Below are positions 31,728-41,699 of a stretch of 64,000 nucleotides of DNA, one piece after another. Source of the stretch: Dermacentor variabilis (lineage: Eukaryota > Arthropoda > Arachnida > Ixodida > Ixodidae); assembly GCF_050947875.1 (NCBI RefSeq), contig NC_134576.1, positions 57,230,255 through 57,294,254 on the forward strand, read 5' to 3'. Under the pieces are notes generated by a model, which was given only the letters and a program-made list of their open reading frames with translations, was not told the DNA's origin and searched no databases. Positions within the stretch are counted from its first letter, which is position 1. Each line of letters starts with the position of its first letter. Position numbers and translations under genes: made by a program.

Positions 31728-34260
31728 TTTCTTTTGACGGGGGGGGGGGGGGGGGGTACCAGGAATAAAAGCCACAAAGTTTTGAAGAAAGTTTCGAGCT
31801 CATTTTTACATGATGGCGTATGGCAGTGCAGGAAAGAAAAAATATTTTGGCATAAATCAGTTTACTCAATATACAGAAGGTATATACGCTATGCATGATA
31901 CACGTAGTGCACGCAAATTAGAAGTGAAACCGAGAATACAGATTTTAAATATGACCGTGGTAAATTAAGCAGGAAAAGATGGCCAGTAGAAATTTCTTCA
32001 CAAGAGATGCTGAATCTTTCTTTTTGTTAACAGAAAATACCGTTATACACATCCTGTAGAACTGTTCCTGCATGCACAAAGCTACAGCAGCTAGAGCAAA
32101 AAAAGTTAGAAATACTGTGATAACTGAATGCTGTGGGAATAAGTGATGATGAGTAGGAGCAACACGGAGTAGATACGGTAATGACTAATATTTAGTGTAA
32201 TTCTTTAATGAGACAAATTATTTTTGAGTGTGCTCTATAGTTTAAGGGGTAACTGATGCAAAAAATATTTCATAAGTGGTACAGGCTTTTAATAAGAAAA
32301 ATGCTAAACTTGAGTCTGTAGATTAACAAAGTAGGCACCGTGTAACATAGCGAATGCTTGCCGTAATTTGCTCTGGGTGTAGCAATGACTGCTTATGTCT
32401 GGTATGTTTAATGATGTTTTCTTAAAAAACTTTAATTATGGGGTTTTACGTGCCAAAACCACGATCTCATTACGAAGCCCGCCGTAGTCGAGGGCTCAGA
32501 AAATTTGGACGACCTGGAGTTATTTAATGTGTACCTACGTCTAAGTACTCGGGTGTTTTCGCATTTAGCGGCCATCGAAATACGGCCGCCGTGGCGTGGA
32601 CTCGACCTCGCGACCTCGTGCTCAGCAGCCCAACGCCATAGCCACTAAGCAACCACGGCGGGTAATGATGTTTTCTTGGAAGCAATCCAGAAAAACCACA
32701 ATGCTACCATATTTGACGTTTGATCTACATGGCAATGCAAGACTGTAGCTTAAAAGTGAGAAAAAATCTACTCAATAAAAAAAAGGCTGGTGTAAGGCTG
32801 AATGAAGATATGCCACAGTCGCTATCTACCGAACAGGTCCTTTTTGGATGCGATTTAATTTCGTCAGTTTATCGACTCTGGTTTTGGACTACACAAGCCT
32901 GCAGTATTAAAGATGCGAAGACCCTAATAAAATATATGATGAGTTTGTAACCTTGACTTATCAAGTAAAGAGTGTCGTCATGGGCCATAATGCCTATAGC
33001 AGAATAAATTTTAGAATGGCCGTGCTCTACATGTTTTTTTCCAGCTTCATTGCCTAGAGAAAATTACACCTTGTGTTTTTACCTAGTCCACTAAGTCTGT
33101 AGTTTCATATTCAAATGCGCATTTATCTGCCAAAGGCATTTTTTGCGTTTTTGGTCTGTACAATAAATGCCGCTTTACTTTTGTAGCGTTTACCTTGAAG
33201 CAATTAAGTTGTACCCATTTTTCTAGTTTTACAAGTGTTTGCTTGATTATTATTTCTAGGTTTAGTTCACATCAGTCAGCAACGAGAAGCATATTGTCAG
33301 CATGTGCTATATCATGTGGTTCATTTATAGCTTGTGCAGTATCCTTAACATACATCTTCAATGAGAGTTATTCTAGGATGCTTTCTTGGGGGAAACCGGC
33401 TTTTATTATTTGCAGCAAATATGTCCCGAATACTGCGTCAAGATATTGCGTCATACATGATAGTTAGGAATTTATTAAATAATGGGCGAGGTGGCGGACG
33501 TAAGAGTTTTGTAAGTTATAAGTAAACAGTGATTAGGAATAATAAGAACATTTTAGAAATCAATGTTAACACCTATGGCAGTTTCGTTCTGAATGAATGC
33601 TTTAATCATCGATTCTATTTGTTTATCAGTGCTGTCTCGCTCAGTAGGCGTTTTTTGAAACCTTGTTGAAAGTCGCGAAGAGACTTATGTTTGTTCAAAA
33701 ATGATAGGAATCTTCAACGCAATACTGCTATTCTGTGATTTTAATAAGTGTTAAGACAAGTATTCGTCACAAGCATAAATATGCTCAAATGGTCTCTAAT
33801 GCTAGTGCCACAAATATTGGCCGTTAATAAATGTTCGGGAATACTTTTGGGGAACGCATCAAACAATGACGATGGTTCTTTTGATGAAGGAGCAACGCAA
33901 ATAAGCATATAAGCAGCAGCAGAGAAGCAGGTTGTAGAAGGAATGTCGAGTGCCTTGGAGTTGTCTTCAAGTTGCCTCAGGTATTTATAGTCAAACGCGT
34001 TAGTTCTTTGGTTGCATTTGACTTCGAGTAACAAGGCGGCTCCAGCCTGTTTCTGCTTTTTTTCATTTATACTGACTGGTTTTTGTTTTCATGCCATATC
34101 TACGTGTGGTCACTGATGTAAAGCTTATTGTTTTCTTTCGCGCTATGCCAAAGTTCATTTCTTTTTCATCCCTTACCCTTTGAATGAAGTCCTCTCCTAT
34201 GGAAAAAATCTTTATCCATAAGTGGGCACCCATTCTTTAGTATAGCTGTTTTCTGCCTTT
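31688..34260 (-). pseudogene. CR1-like LINE with endonuclease and RT remnants (block D, copy 1)
   Basis: The minus-strand frame at 34034-33741 reads NQRTNAFDYKYLRQLEDNSK and later TSIRDHLSIFMLV, matching the C-terminal half of an APE endonuclease (family form SDHLPIF). RT remnants follow between 33700 and 33150, best read by comparison with copy 2. The 3' end carries a (TTGA)n tail at 31727-31688. The same insertion sits at the same place in D2 (60180-62810). Stops are frequent; it is dead. Confidence 0.65.
32409..32677 (-). mobile_element. tRNA-derived SINE with 15-bp target duplications
   Basis: The SINE is 32424-32662 on the minus strand, bracketed by exact direct repeats TAATGATGTTTTCTT at 32409-32423 and 32663-32677. 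The head reads CCGTGGTTGCTTAGTGGC (A-box region), followed by GGTCGAGTCC (B box). The body ends in GTTTTGGCACGTAAAACCCC, then an A/T tail. Perfect target duplications mean recent insertion. It interrupts the older LINE in D1. It looks like the tRNA-SINE family known from Rhipicephalus (Ruka-type); that family name is from memory. Confidence 0.9.
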
Positions 34261-34284
34261 AGATGCTCAAAAATAAGGCGCCTA

Positions 34285-34480
34285 CATATAGACACATTAC
34301 GCATTACGCAGCACGGAACTGGCGGAGCAGCTCTGGGCCGTCCAGCGAGCCCACGATGCGGCCAGGGAGTTACAACTCCCGGTCCCAACGTGGGAGTAGC
34401 CCGCTCTATGGGACCTTGCGCCCCGTAGATCGCAGGACCTTTCTATAAAGTTACTCCATCCATCCATCCATATAGACACA
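34285..34480 (+). mobile_element. 5'-truncated LINE 3' end with 12-bp target duplications
   Basis: CATATAGACACA occurs at 34285-34296 and again at 34469-34480. Between them are the last 27 codons of an ORF2 (34316-34399; ELAEQLWAVQRAHDAARELQ and LPVPTWE), a 3' UTR with TATAAAG, and a (CATC)n tail. The C-terminal motif matches the fragment at 40190-40565 (PEDQLWAVRLLEEA). Copy D2 (62823-62850) reads through without it, giving a clean empty site. Confidence 0.9.
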
Positions 34481-34599
34481 CGGAGCTTTATGTGTTGTAC
34501 ACGTGCCCGTCTATTCATGTTCCGGTTTGCGTTGTGTAGAATATCGTGCCACCAATTGGCACGGTATGATCATTATATGATTCCGTGGGTTTTACTACG

Positions 34600-34780
34600 A
34601 GTCGTGTTCCTCATTCTCATCATGTCTTCCTATGGACTGGATAGTCCCCCACACGACTGTGCAGGAGTGGCGTTGGCCGGAGATGTCGGGCCGGGTCCTT
34701 ATGCAGAACAGCAAAGCAATTTAGGGAGAGCTATACGGGCCCTTTCTGCACATTTTCAACCAGCAATCACGTCAAATTAA
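34600..34780 (+). pseudogene. Possible LINE ORF2 N-terminal remnant with a 2A-like motif
   Basis: The plus-strand frame reads ALAGDVGPGPYAEQQ and then LGRAIRALSAHFQ. Many CR1/L2-type ORF2 proteins start with a GDVExNPGP ribosome-skipping motif followed by a helical stretch, and this looks like a damaged version with two residues missing. The match is short, so it is tentative. Confidence 0.3.
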
Positions 34781-34860
34781 GCACACGTCGTGCACTCTTC
34801 CTACAACATGCATGCCCAGTTCATAAACCCGAGGTAGGCGCCTTTAATGGAAATGAACTC

Positions 34861-35850
34861 CTGTGATAACCGCGATTCTGAATGCAACAACTGCTAATTC
34901 CACAGTGTTCAGTTGACCTCAAGTTCTTCGATATTCCAGTTTTTCCAGAAATAGGACGTGTTCCGTCGTTAACCAATTCTTGTAGCGGAAACATTTGGCA
35001 CCAATAAAATATAGTACATAGCTGACTTCCAAGTCATAGATTTCGTTCGGCGATATCTTCTGTAATCCTGGCGCGGAAATTATGCATGTGTGAATTATGC
35101 ATGTATAATTATTTATGTAAACTATGTTCGAAAGCACTACTTTGTGATACCTATTGGGAGCAGCGGTAATGCCCTCGGTCTAGGAAAACCAAATCGAGCC
35201 TCATTCTGTTGTGTTCCCATATAGAACATCTCAAAAGAGTAATCCAACAGGTGTGACGATTGCCTTTTCAAAAAGAGTGATTGCGCATGGCTGTAAAAGT
35301 TTGATAAAATATGCTGACGTTGTTCACTGCCAACGGCCACATTTCGTACACATCGTACACGTTGGACGTAACTGTTGCACTGAACAGCCGGCTCGATGCC
35401 ACGTGTAAGTTATTAGGAAGAATGGGGCGGAAATATTTACTTTCGCTGCCTTCATAAATTAATATTAAACAAATGAGAGAAAGCATAATTTATCAAGTCC
35501 AACTTTACTCGCAGATTAATGCTACGGACCGTTACTTTTGCAGTGACAGAGCCACGCCATGCACATACCTGCAGTTTATGTGGTGAACGGCCTCTCTCGA
35601 TGTGGAAGCTTCATGAAGCTCGACGTGGCAGAGCACGCAGTTGTATTAGACATGCTGCAGTAAATAAACGAAGAGAAAAAATGTGTAACAAATTTTGATA
35701 CTGTCCTTTCAATTTCCACCTAAGCGTGGAGTCGCCAGAGAATGTGTGGAGACCAATTCTGCCGCAAAAACGTAGCGCCTATATGATAGTCTATGAACCA
35801 TGCAGTGCACTTAACCAATTGCAATTTGTGGAGTTGCACTGAAAAACAGT
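34861..35850. repeat. Block A tail plus unassigned DNA
   Basis: 34870-34990 aligns with 4845-4965 (shared TTTTTCCAGAAATAGGA). 35565-35660 is a diverged copy of the recurring GTACCTGCAGTTTAT module. The remainder shows nothing identifiable. Confidence 0.55.
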
Positions 35851-35853
35851 ACT

Positions 35854-36288
35854 GGGCGTTATAACGTAAAACTATTCCAAACTTTTCTATTCCAATTCTG
35901 CTATCAGCCCTCCACGAGTGGTGAAAAACTTTTTTCGACCACCCCAACTTCACCTGTCTGTCACGCGACGTCAAGAAAACCGGGATAGCTCCCCATCTGA
36001 TATGATGTGTACACACTGAATATGCATGATTTGACAGAAAAAAGAAAAACAGTTATTTCTGATTCGACCCCTTTTCGCCATTAACCCTCGGCTATAGGTA
36101 AAAAGTTTTTGGGCTGCACCCACTTCACCTGCCTGTCACGCGACGTCACAAAAGCGCACAATCTCACCGCGTCAAAGTGACATGTACGCGATAAAGATGC
36201 CATAATATGCCGAACAAAACTGAATTTTCTTCGGAATAGCCACAGGCTGCCCCGTTCCGAAAGGAATAAAAGATGGCTGCCGCCGATC
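35854..36288 (-). mobile_element. Truncated inverted copy of the TIR element
   Basis: It starts GGGCGTTATAACGTAAAACT, like the right TIR of the element at 2845-3817 read in reverse, and follows that element's right half in reverse orientation up to the AAAGATGGCTGCCGCCGATC stretch near 36270 (compare 3382-3405). The other half is missing, so it cannot move by itself. Confidence 0.85.
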
Positions 36289-36379
36289 CCTACAACGGTT
36301 ACACTGAATTACACCGAAGCCTCCCACAAATTCTTGCTCCACATGTACTAGTTAAATGGAAGATTAGAACCGGCTTCAC

Positions 36380-36945
36380 AGGGTGTGCTGCAGGGTGTGC
36401 ATGTCTGGTGGTGAGACCAGATGTGACGGGAGAAGCAAACTGTAGTATGACTTACGGTTCGCAGCTACTCCTTGCAAGGCAGCCTCTGAAAAAAGAAAAA
36501 AAAATATTGTGGTCATGTCGATATACATGTCTGCACGAGAAGGCATAGTGTATAAAAAAATGGGGCCGAGTATCTTGTGAATAGCAAAAACTTTCTGGAG
36601 TATATATCTAGTCGCAGTGAAACTTGCAACATAACTTGGAGCCTTCAAAAAGTTGAGGGAACGGAAGCAATAGAGCGCTGCAAGAACGCTGAAATAATGC
36701 AGATCCGACGCACTTGTTGGCACCTGTGCAAAGCAAAACTGTTGTGAAGTGTTTGACTTAAGCTTCCTATATATAAATAAATAAACAAATATGTTATAAA
36801 TAAATAAATAAATAAATAAATAAAAAGATTATAAAATAAATACAAATAGAAATAAATAAATATAGATTAAAAATGGTTAAATTTGGGTAAGTAATATAAA
36901 TAACAATTTTTGCACCAGCTTAAAAATAAAACGTGCTGTACTGAA
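36380..36945. repeat. Partial block C copy and (AAAT)n microsatellite
   Basis: 36390-36770 aligns with the right part of C1 (24730-25120; shared CAGCTACTCCTTGCAAGGCA). It ends in an AT-rich (AAAT)n tract at 36775-36870. No gene. Confidence 0.75.
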
Positions 36946-37079
36946 GGCACTGGGCAGTGGGCATAGTGCTTGTGAAAGAGAAGACGACGAGAATCGCTGG
37001 CTTCCCCTCTTCACCATAGTACCGACCTGTTTAAGCCTAGCTCTACAACCTAGAACTAGTGCTGATAGGCAAACACCCC

Positions 37080-37975
37080 CGTTGTAATGTGTATATTTTG
37101 CTGCATATGAGCTCTACCTTATTTACCCACATGTAATTTCTTGATCTTAATCTTTCCTTCCGTTCACAGGTCAATTCAAAAGCTACCAGTGCCCGAAAAT
37201 CCTTAAACTTGAGTTTTTGTACACTTGATTAAAGCAAGACATCATAAATTGCTGGTTGTTTACTTGGAATAATGGAGTGCGTAAACCGGTGGTGATCAAG
37301 CAAAAACAGAAATACGGTGGCGACACCAAAAAGTCGCCGTCATTGTTCCCGCTCTCATTGCTGCTTTATGTAGCTACAGCTTGCAATAGGCATAAGTACA
37401 GCTAACACGAACATCCATTTATGACTTTAGGCAAGAGTGGTCTTCGATGTACAGCTGCGCTAGAGAGACTTCCTGCCCGTTCACATAAGGATGTTTCATT
37501 TTAAACCACTCCGCATACAATCTGAGTGAATGTTCTGTACTTCAACAGTGTGACGATTCACATTTTTCTCGTTTATAAACACATCGTCAGGGCGCCGTCC
37601 CTTGCCTTGACCTCACAACATGCGATCACCCTCACTTCAACACCAGAGTGTGACGGGAGATGAGTGTGTCGAAGGCCCTCGTGAGGGTGTGCATGTCTGG
37701 TGGTTAGAGCAGACAGGAAGGGACAAGCAAACCACAGTTTGACTTACGGTTCACAGCTACCCCTTGTAAAGCAGCCACTGAAAAAAGAAAATGATAATAT
37801 TGTGGTCATCTCGACATACATCTCTGCTCGAGAAGACATGATGTATAGAAAAAAATAGGGTCCACTAACTTGGGAATAGCAACAAACTTTCAGGTGAGTA
37901 GTCGGAATGAAACTTGAAACATAATAGGGAACCTTAAAAAAAGTTTAGGAAAGGGAAACGATAGAGCGATGCGAA
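37080..37975. repeat. Composite-repeat block C, copy 3
   Basis: Aligns with 24150-25010 and 50470-51320 (shared CACCAAAAAGTCGC near 37327 and CGAAGGCCCTCGTGAGGGTG near 37671). It is truncated on the right, where it passes directly into block A copy 3. Confidence 0.8.
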
Positions 37976-37983
37976 GACGCCTT

Positions 37984-39475
37984 TGGACGCAGTGTTATTC
38001 CAGCAGCAGGGGTGAGGTAGACCGCACTATCACGTGATATGTGGCGGCAATGCATGTAGTAAAGGGGTAACTAATGGGTAATATTGTCGCTTTTTGCATA
38101 AGTACGACGGTACACTTGCACATGCCTTCAACAAAAAGAACTTCATGCTGTCAGTGTAATTTTTGTTGCTTATAAGAGCAAGCACCCTACGCTGCTTTAT
38201 CTTAAACATTATGAAAAGCAGGCTTCCCATCGAGTAATATAAAAAGACAAAATAATGTTACTTTCAAAGCGCTGTAGCTGCTAAACCGTCATATCCCGCC
38301 AGAAAGTGTCAATTGTCGCTAAGCATCATCGGGAGAGTTTCTTGTTCTAAGTAAAAAATATCACATTAATCATCACACATCGCGCGTAAACATTTCTTCA
38401 AAGCAATTAAGGTGTTTCCTCGCATATGCTCAAGGTTACACGCCGGACGAAATTCTAAAACGAAAAGTGATACAGAAGGCGTTCGAGTGCCGAGTATACG
38501 TTACTAGTATTTGTCTCTGTTGTGCCACTTCACCAAAACCATTGAATGAACGAAGCGACGGTAACTTGCGCAATAAGCGTAATGCTCCATGTTCGTACCT
38601 GCAGTTTATTTGGCGAATACATCTGTGTAGAAGCTTCTCCAGTGCTCTGTTGAGCTCGACGTCACACAGTGCACGATTGTGGGAGCCATGCTGTTTTGCG
38701 CAGTTGTGCCTAAAAAAGAAGAACAGCAGACGAAGCAACTAGGTATTTGCTTTGGTTACTTCCCATTTGCGCACAATGGTTTGTTGCAGTCGATGTAACT
38801 CATTTGGATCCGAACTGGCACAGAATACATTAAAAAAGATAAGTGAAAGTTTTACGATCATGTAGGCAATTCAACTCGAGAGGGAAGTCATTCCCTCGGT
38901 TTGGGTACCAGTTCAGAATCTGTACAATTGAAATGGTTTTTGCGACAAGCAGTTTAGGGCGTATAAGCGAAATGATTTTACACCTAATAGGATATATCTG
39001 ATATTTGTTAATGCGTATTACGCAGATGCCATTTTTTGCGGCACTGTATTCTTTCTAAATGCAATTTTTTATGTTGTGGAACTTTTGGGCACCGTGTTAA
39101 TCATGCATGCAAACTTTGTTGGTTACCATATATTTGTTCAAATACTGTTACGAGTTGTATTAACACATATAAACTTTTTTATTATTTACATGATGGCGAA
39201 AAACGTATTTGCTTGAAGAATGACTAGAGCCTTCTGTGCTTCGACTGTGCGATGTATCTTGTTTAATGTCAGTCGTTATAATTAGCTGGTAAATGTTTTG
39301 CCAACTAGCACGCGGTTCACGGCTTTTTAAAGAAAGCACGGAAAGAGTCGTTGCCTTGCTCTGCTCGCGGCGAGTACTTAACCATGTGCGGCACAGCCAT
39401 ATTAGTGTCCTCCTTTGTAATGAAAGCCAATAAAAAGATACTTGGGCCTTGAGACCAGCAATAATAGTTCTATTT
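37984..39475. repeat. Composite-repeat block A, copy 3
   Basis: Aligns with A1 from about 1673 and with A4 from about 56232. A minus-strand frame (38738-38436) covers the recurring module (ALCDVELNRALEKLL then HRCIRQINCRYEHG). It ends at about 39475, in the GAGACCAGCAATAATAG stretch, where low-copy DNA begins. It is an empty site for the TIR element (39103). Confidence 0.8.
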
Positions 39476-39479
39476 GTTC

Positions 39480-40190
39480 TAGTTAATTAGCGTATAATTA
39501 TTTTCGATCGCTTCTCCAAGCAATGGCCGCCTCATTAAGTAATCCAGCTCAATCACGGGAATTCTGCTGTCGGAAACAGGCATTATTATATAACACCCGG
39601 TATATTTAGACTATTGGTAAGCTCACACAGCTTAGCGTAGGGAATGCGATACACAGCACAGGTCTGCACAAGATCCGATCTTCAACAGTTTGCAGAACTG
39701 ACAAAAAGAAAAGTTTTAAAATATTTGTGTTTTAAAGCACCATAACGACGGTTTGATCACGAGGCACGATGCAGTGTTTACCTGAATTTCCATTTCCCTT
39801 TATATCGATTTCTGGTTTAGTACAACCCATGGTCCATAGTGCAGTAACGACTAGCCGAAACCGTCCCCGTTCATTCTGCGTATTTTTGGGTACATAAAAA
39901 TTTTTAAAATGTAACTCTTCCTAAACGATTAGAAGAAACAACGCACTAGTTTGCGAAAGACAAACCCACAAATAAGAAAAACTGACGTTGAATGCAGAGT
40001 AGTTTAGGCAAATGATCAAACAGAACTGGTGTCCCCAGAACCAGATCGAGAAATAGCAGCTTCCCAATGCGAACAAATGAATACTTATGGATAAATCCTC
40101 GAATACTACCAAATCGCGCGCTTTAAATACCCTCCTCCTGATAAATCATTATTAGAACACTAGCAACGGTATCGAGCCTTCGACAAAAAA
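39480..40190. other. Low-copy DNA, nothing recognised
   Basis: AT-rich with no open frame worth reporting, no repeat of the window families and no splice-supported exon. Confidence 0.4.
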
Positions 40191-40565
40191 GCACCTTGCC
40201 CATGCCACTACTCATGCACCAAATACACACAGAACAATACTCATCGCACTTCAAGGCATACAGTACACCCCGTACAGACCTACATGACATCTTGTGGGCA
40301 TGCCCATCACCTACAAACTACATCACACACAGCATAAACCCCAATGCTAAAAGAAAAACCCCTGAGCATTGGGAGCCTAGACTGGTCCGCGAATGCCCAG
40401 AAGACCAGCTTTGGGCTGTCCGGCTGCTGGAGGAGGCGGCTACGTATCAAGGCGTGGTCTGCGTCTGAAGGGGAGCTTTGCGGGGCCAGCCTCCCAGCCT
40501 TTCCGTTCCCATTTCGAACGCAGCAGGGACTTTTCAAAAAAAGATGTTTTATCTCCCTCTCTAGA
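40190..40565 (+). pseudogene. LINE ORF2 C-terminus and 3' UTR, 5' truncated
   Basis: The plus-strand frame ending at 40468 reads DLHDILWACPSPTN (the H and C of the C-terminal zinc knuckle), then HWEPRLVRECPEDQLWAVRL and LEEAATYQG. This matches the end of RNase H-bearing LINE ORF2 proteins such as the one at 20111-23737. A 3' UTR and an A-rich TCTCCCTCTCTAG end follow. Upstream the frame is lost. It is a dead-on-arrival copy. Confidence 0.7.
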
Positions 40566-40569
40566 GTCT

Positions 40570-41600
40570 GCCCATCTGTCAAAAATATTACGTACTATAG
40601 GCCACACGGGACGTTGCTTGACTGAATAACCACCGAATGGCGCGTCTGTGTCGCTGCTGGTTCTTTGATTTAACTAAGGGGAGTGACAACCGATTTTTAA
40701 GGACCTAGTTTTTTATGGCGCAACGCAAAGTTCACCCTCGGTAGTGTTTACATCTGCTGCGGTTCCTTGCAAAAACGCGTGGATATTTAGGAAGCACAAT
40801 TGTTCGATCTGAGCAGCCTCCAAAAAGTAAGAGTCCCTCCTCTAGCAACCCTGATATGTGAGAGCGATGTCGATAGTCCGCCTTGCAAATTCTGAAATAT
40901 GTGCTTCTCACAGGAGTGGGCATAACTGGGGTTAACCACCCACATTTTGACCTTTTCAACCACCTTTGAAGACAATGAGGTGGTGCAATAAGTTCACGTT
41001 GCTGCGCACACATTTGTTATATTTCTACCGCGTTATCCCCAAAGTACACGCCTACGTTATGGCGGGCTGGCCCCTTCGTCGTTTTTCTGTACATAGACGA
41101 GCCAAGCTAATTCATAAAAGTCGAAGGAGGGGCCACTTTTCGGTTCACTACAAGTTAAGGCTTATCTCCACATTGTAAGTCCGTAGTAAAAAGTAATAAA
41201 AGTAATAATAAAGAAAAATAAAGTCATTAAATGTACACTGCATTTCAATACTAAAGAAAGGCCCGGAACCGCGAACGCTAGTAAAATGTGTCGAAGGTGA
41301 GGCCCACGCAAGGTAATTTTCCCTTACCCCAACTTTCCTGTAGGGAAAGAGTTGGCAATTTTTTTAGCCAAGGGCACACAAATTATGCGTTCGGCGGAAT
41401 TCAATTACCACGGGATTCTATTCCTACGGAAGTTAAGGCGTATTTATGACAGCTTTATGAACTGTACTAAGATTACTTTTCTCAGTCGTGCTGCTCATAG
41501 CATGTACTGTGAATACCGCGGTGTTCATAGCAATGACCTATGTCTTCGTCCTTGAACTGCTGCCCTTATTCCAACCTTTCATGCATGGCATCTGGCAAAG
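40570..41600. other. Low-copy DNA with unassigned frames
   Basis: The minus-strand frame at 41013-40732 has a protein-like look in two different frames, which suggests compositional rather than coding signal. 41050-41140 has a weak inverted repeat (GGGCTGGCCCCTTCGTCG against GAAGGAGGGGCCAC), possibly a MITE piece. No gene supported. Confidence 0.4.
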
Positions 41601-41687
41601 GTGCCTCGGAACGAGAAGGAAGCGGTTAGAGCACGCTATGTGCAGCTTCCCCGTGTACTGAAGATGGAAGGACTCGGCATCGCTTGG
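41601..41687 (+). CDS. Candidate internal exon, unassigned
   Basis: Between an AG at 41599-41600 and a GTGAGT donor at 41688 lie 29 open codons reading VPRNEKEAVRARYVQLPRVL then KMEGLGIAW. The donor is good; the acceptor has only a weak pyrimidine tract (TTCCAACCTTTC). The frame stays open back to 41556. It lies outside the repeat blocks. No family recognised. Confidence 0.35.
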
Positions 41688-41699
41688 GTGAGTCATTTT

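Larger units (their letters stand above)
30650..34860. repeat. Composite-repeat block D, copy 1
   Basis: Aligns with 59190-62940 from the GGCGGCTGACAGAG-like stretch near 30707 (versus 59222) to about 34560. It contains an old minus-strand LINE ending in an (AATC)n tract at 31688-31727 (plus-strand view), then a G run at 31739-31757, a SINE insertion and a LINE 3' fragment insertion that copy 2 lacks. Confidence 0.85.

Noticed and set aside
31629..31898. Frame encoding a repeated NQSI peptide and a glycine run
   Set aside because: It is a translation of the (AATC)n tail and the G homopolymer of an old LINE.
40732..41013. Minus-strand 93-codon frame in low-copy DNA
   Set aside because: Two different frames look equally protein-like, with no splice signals or motif.
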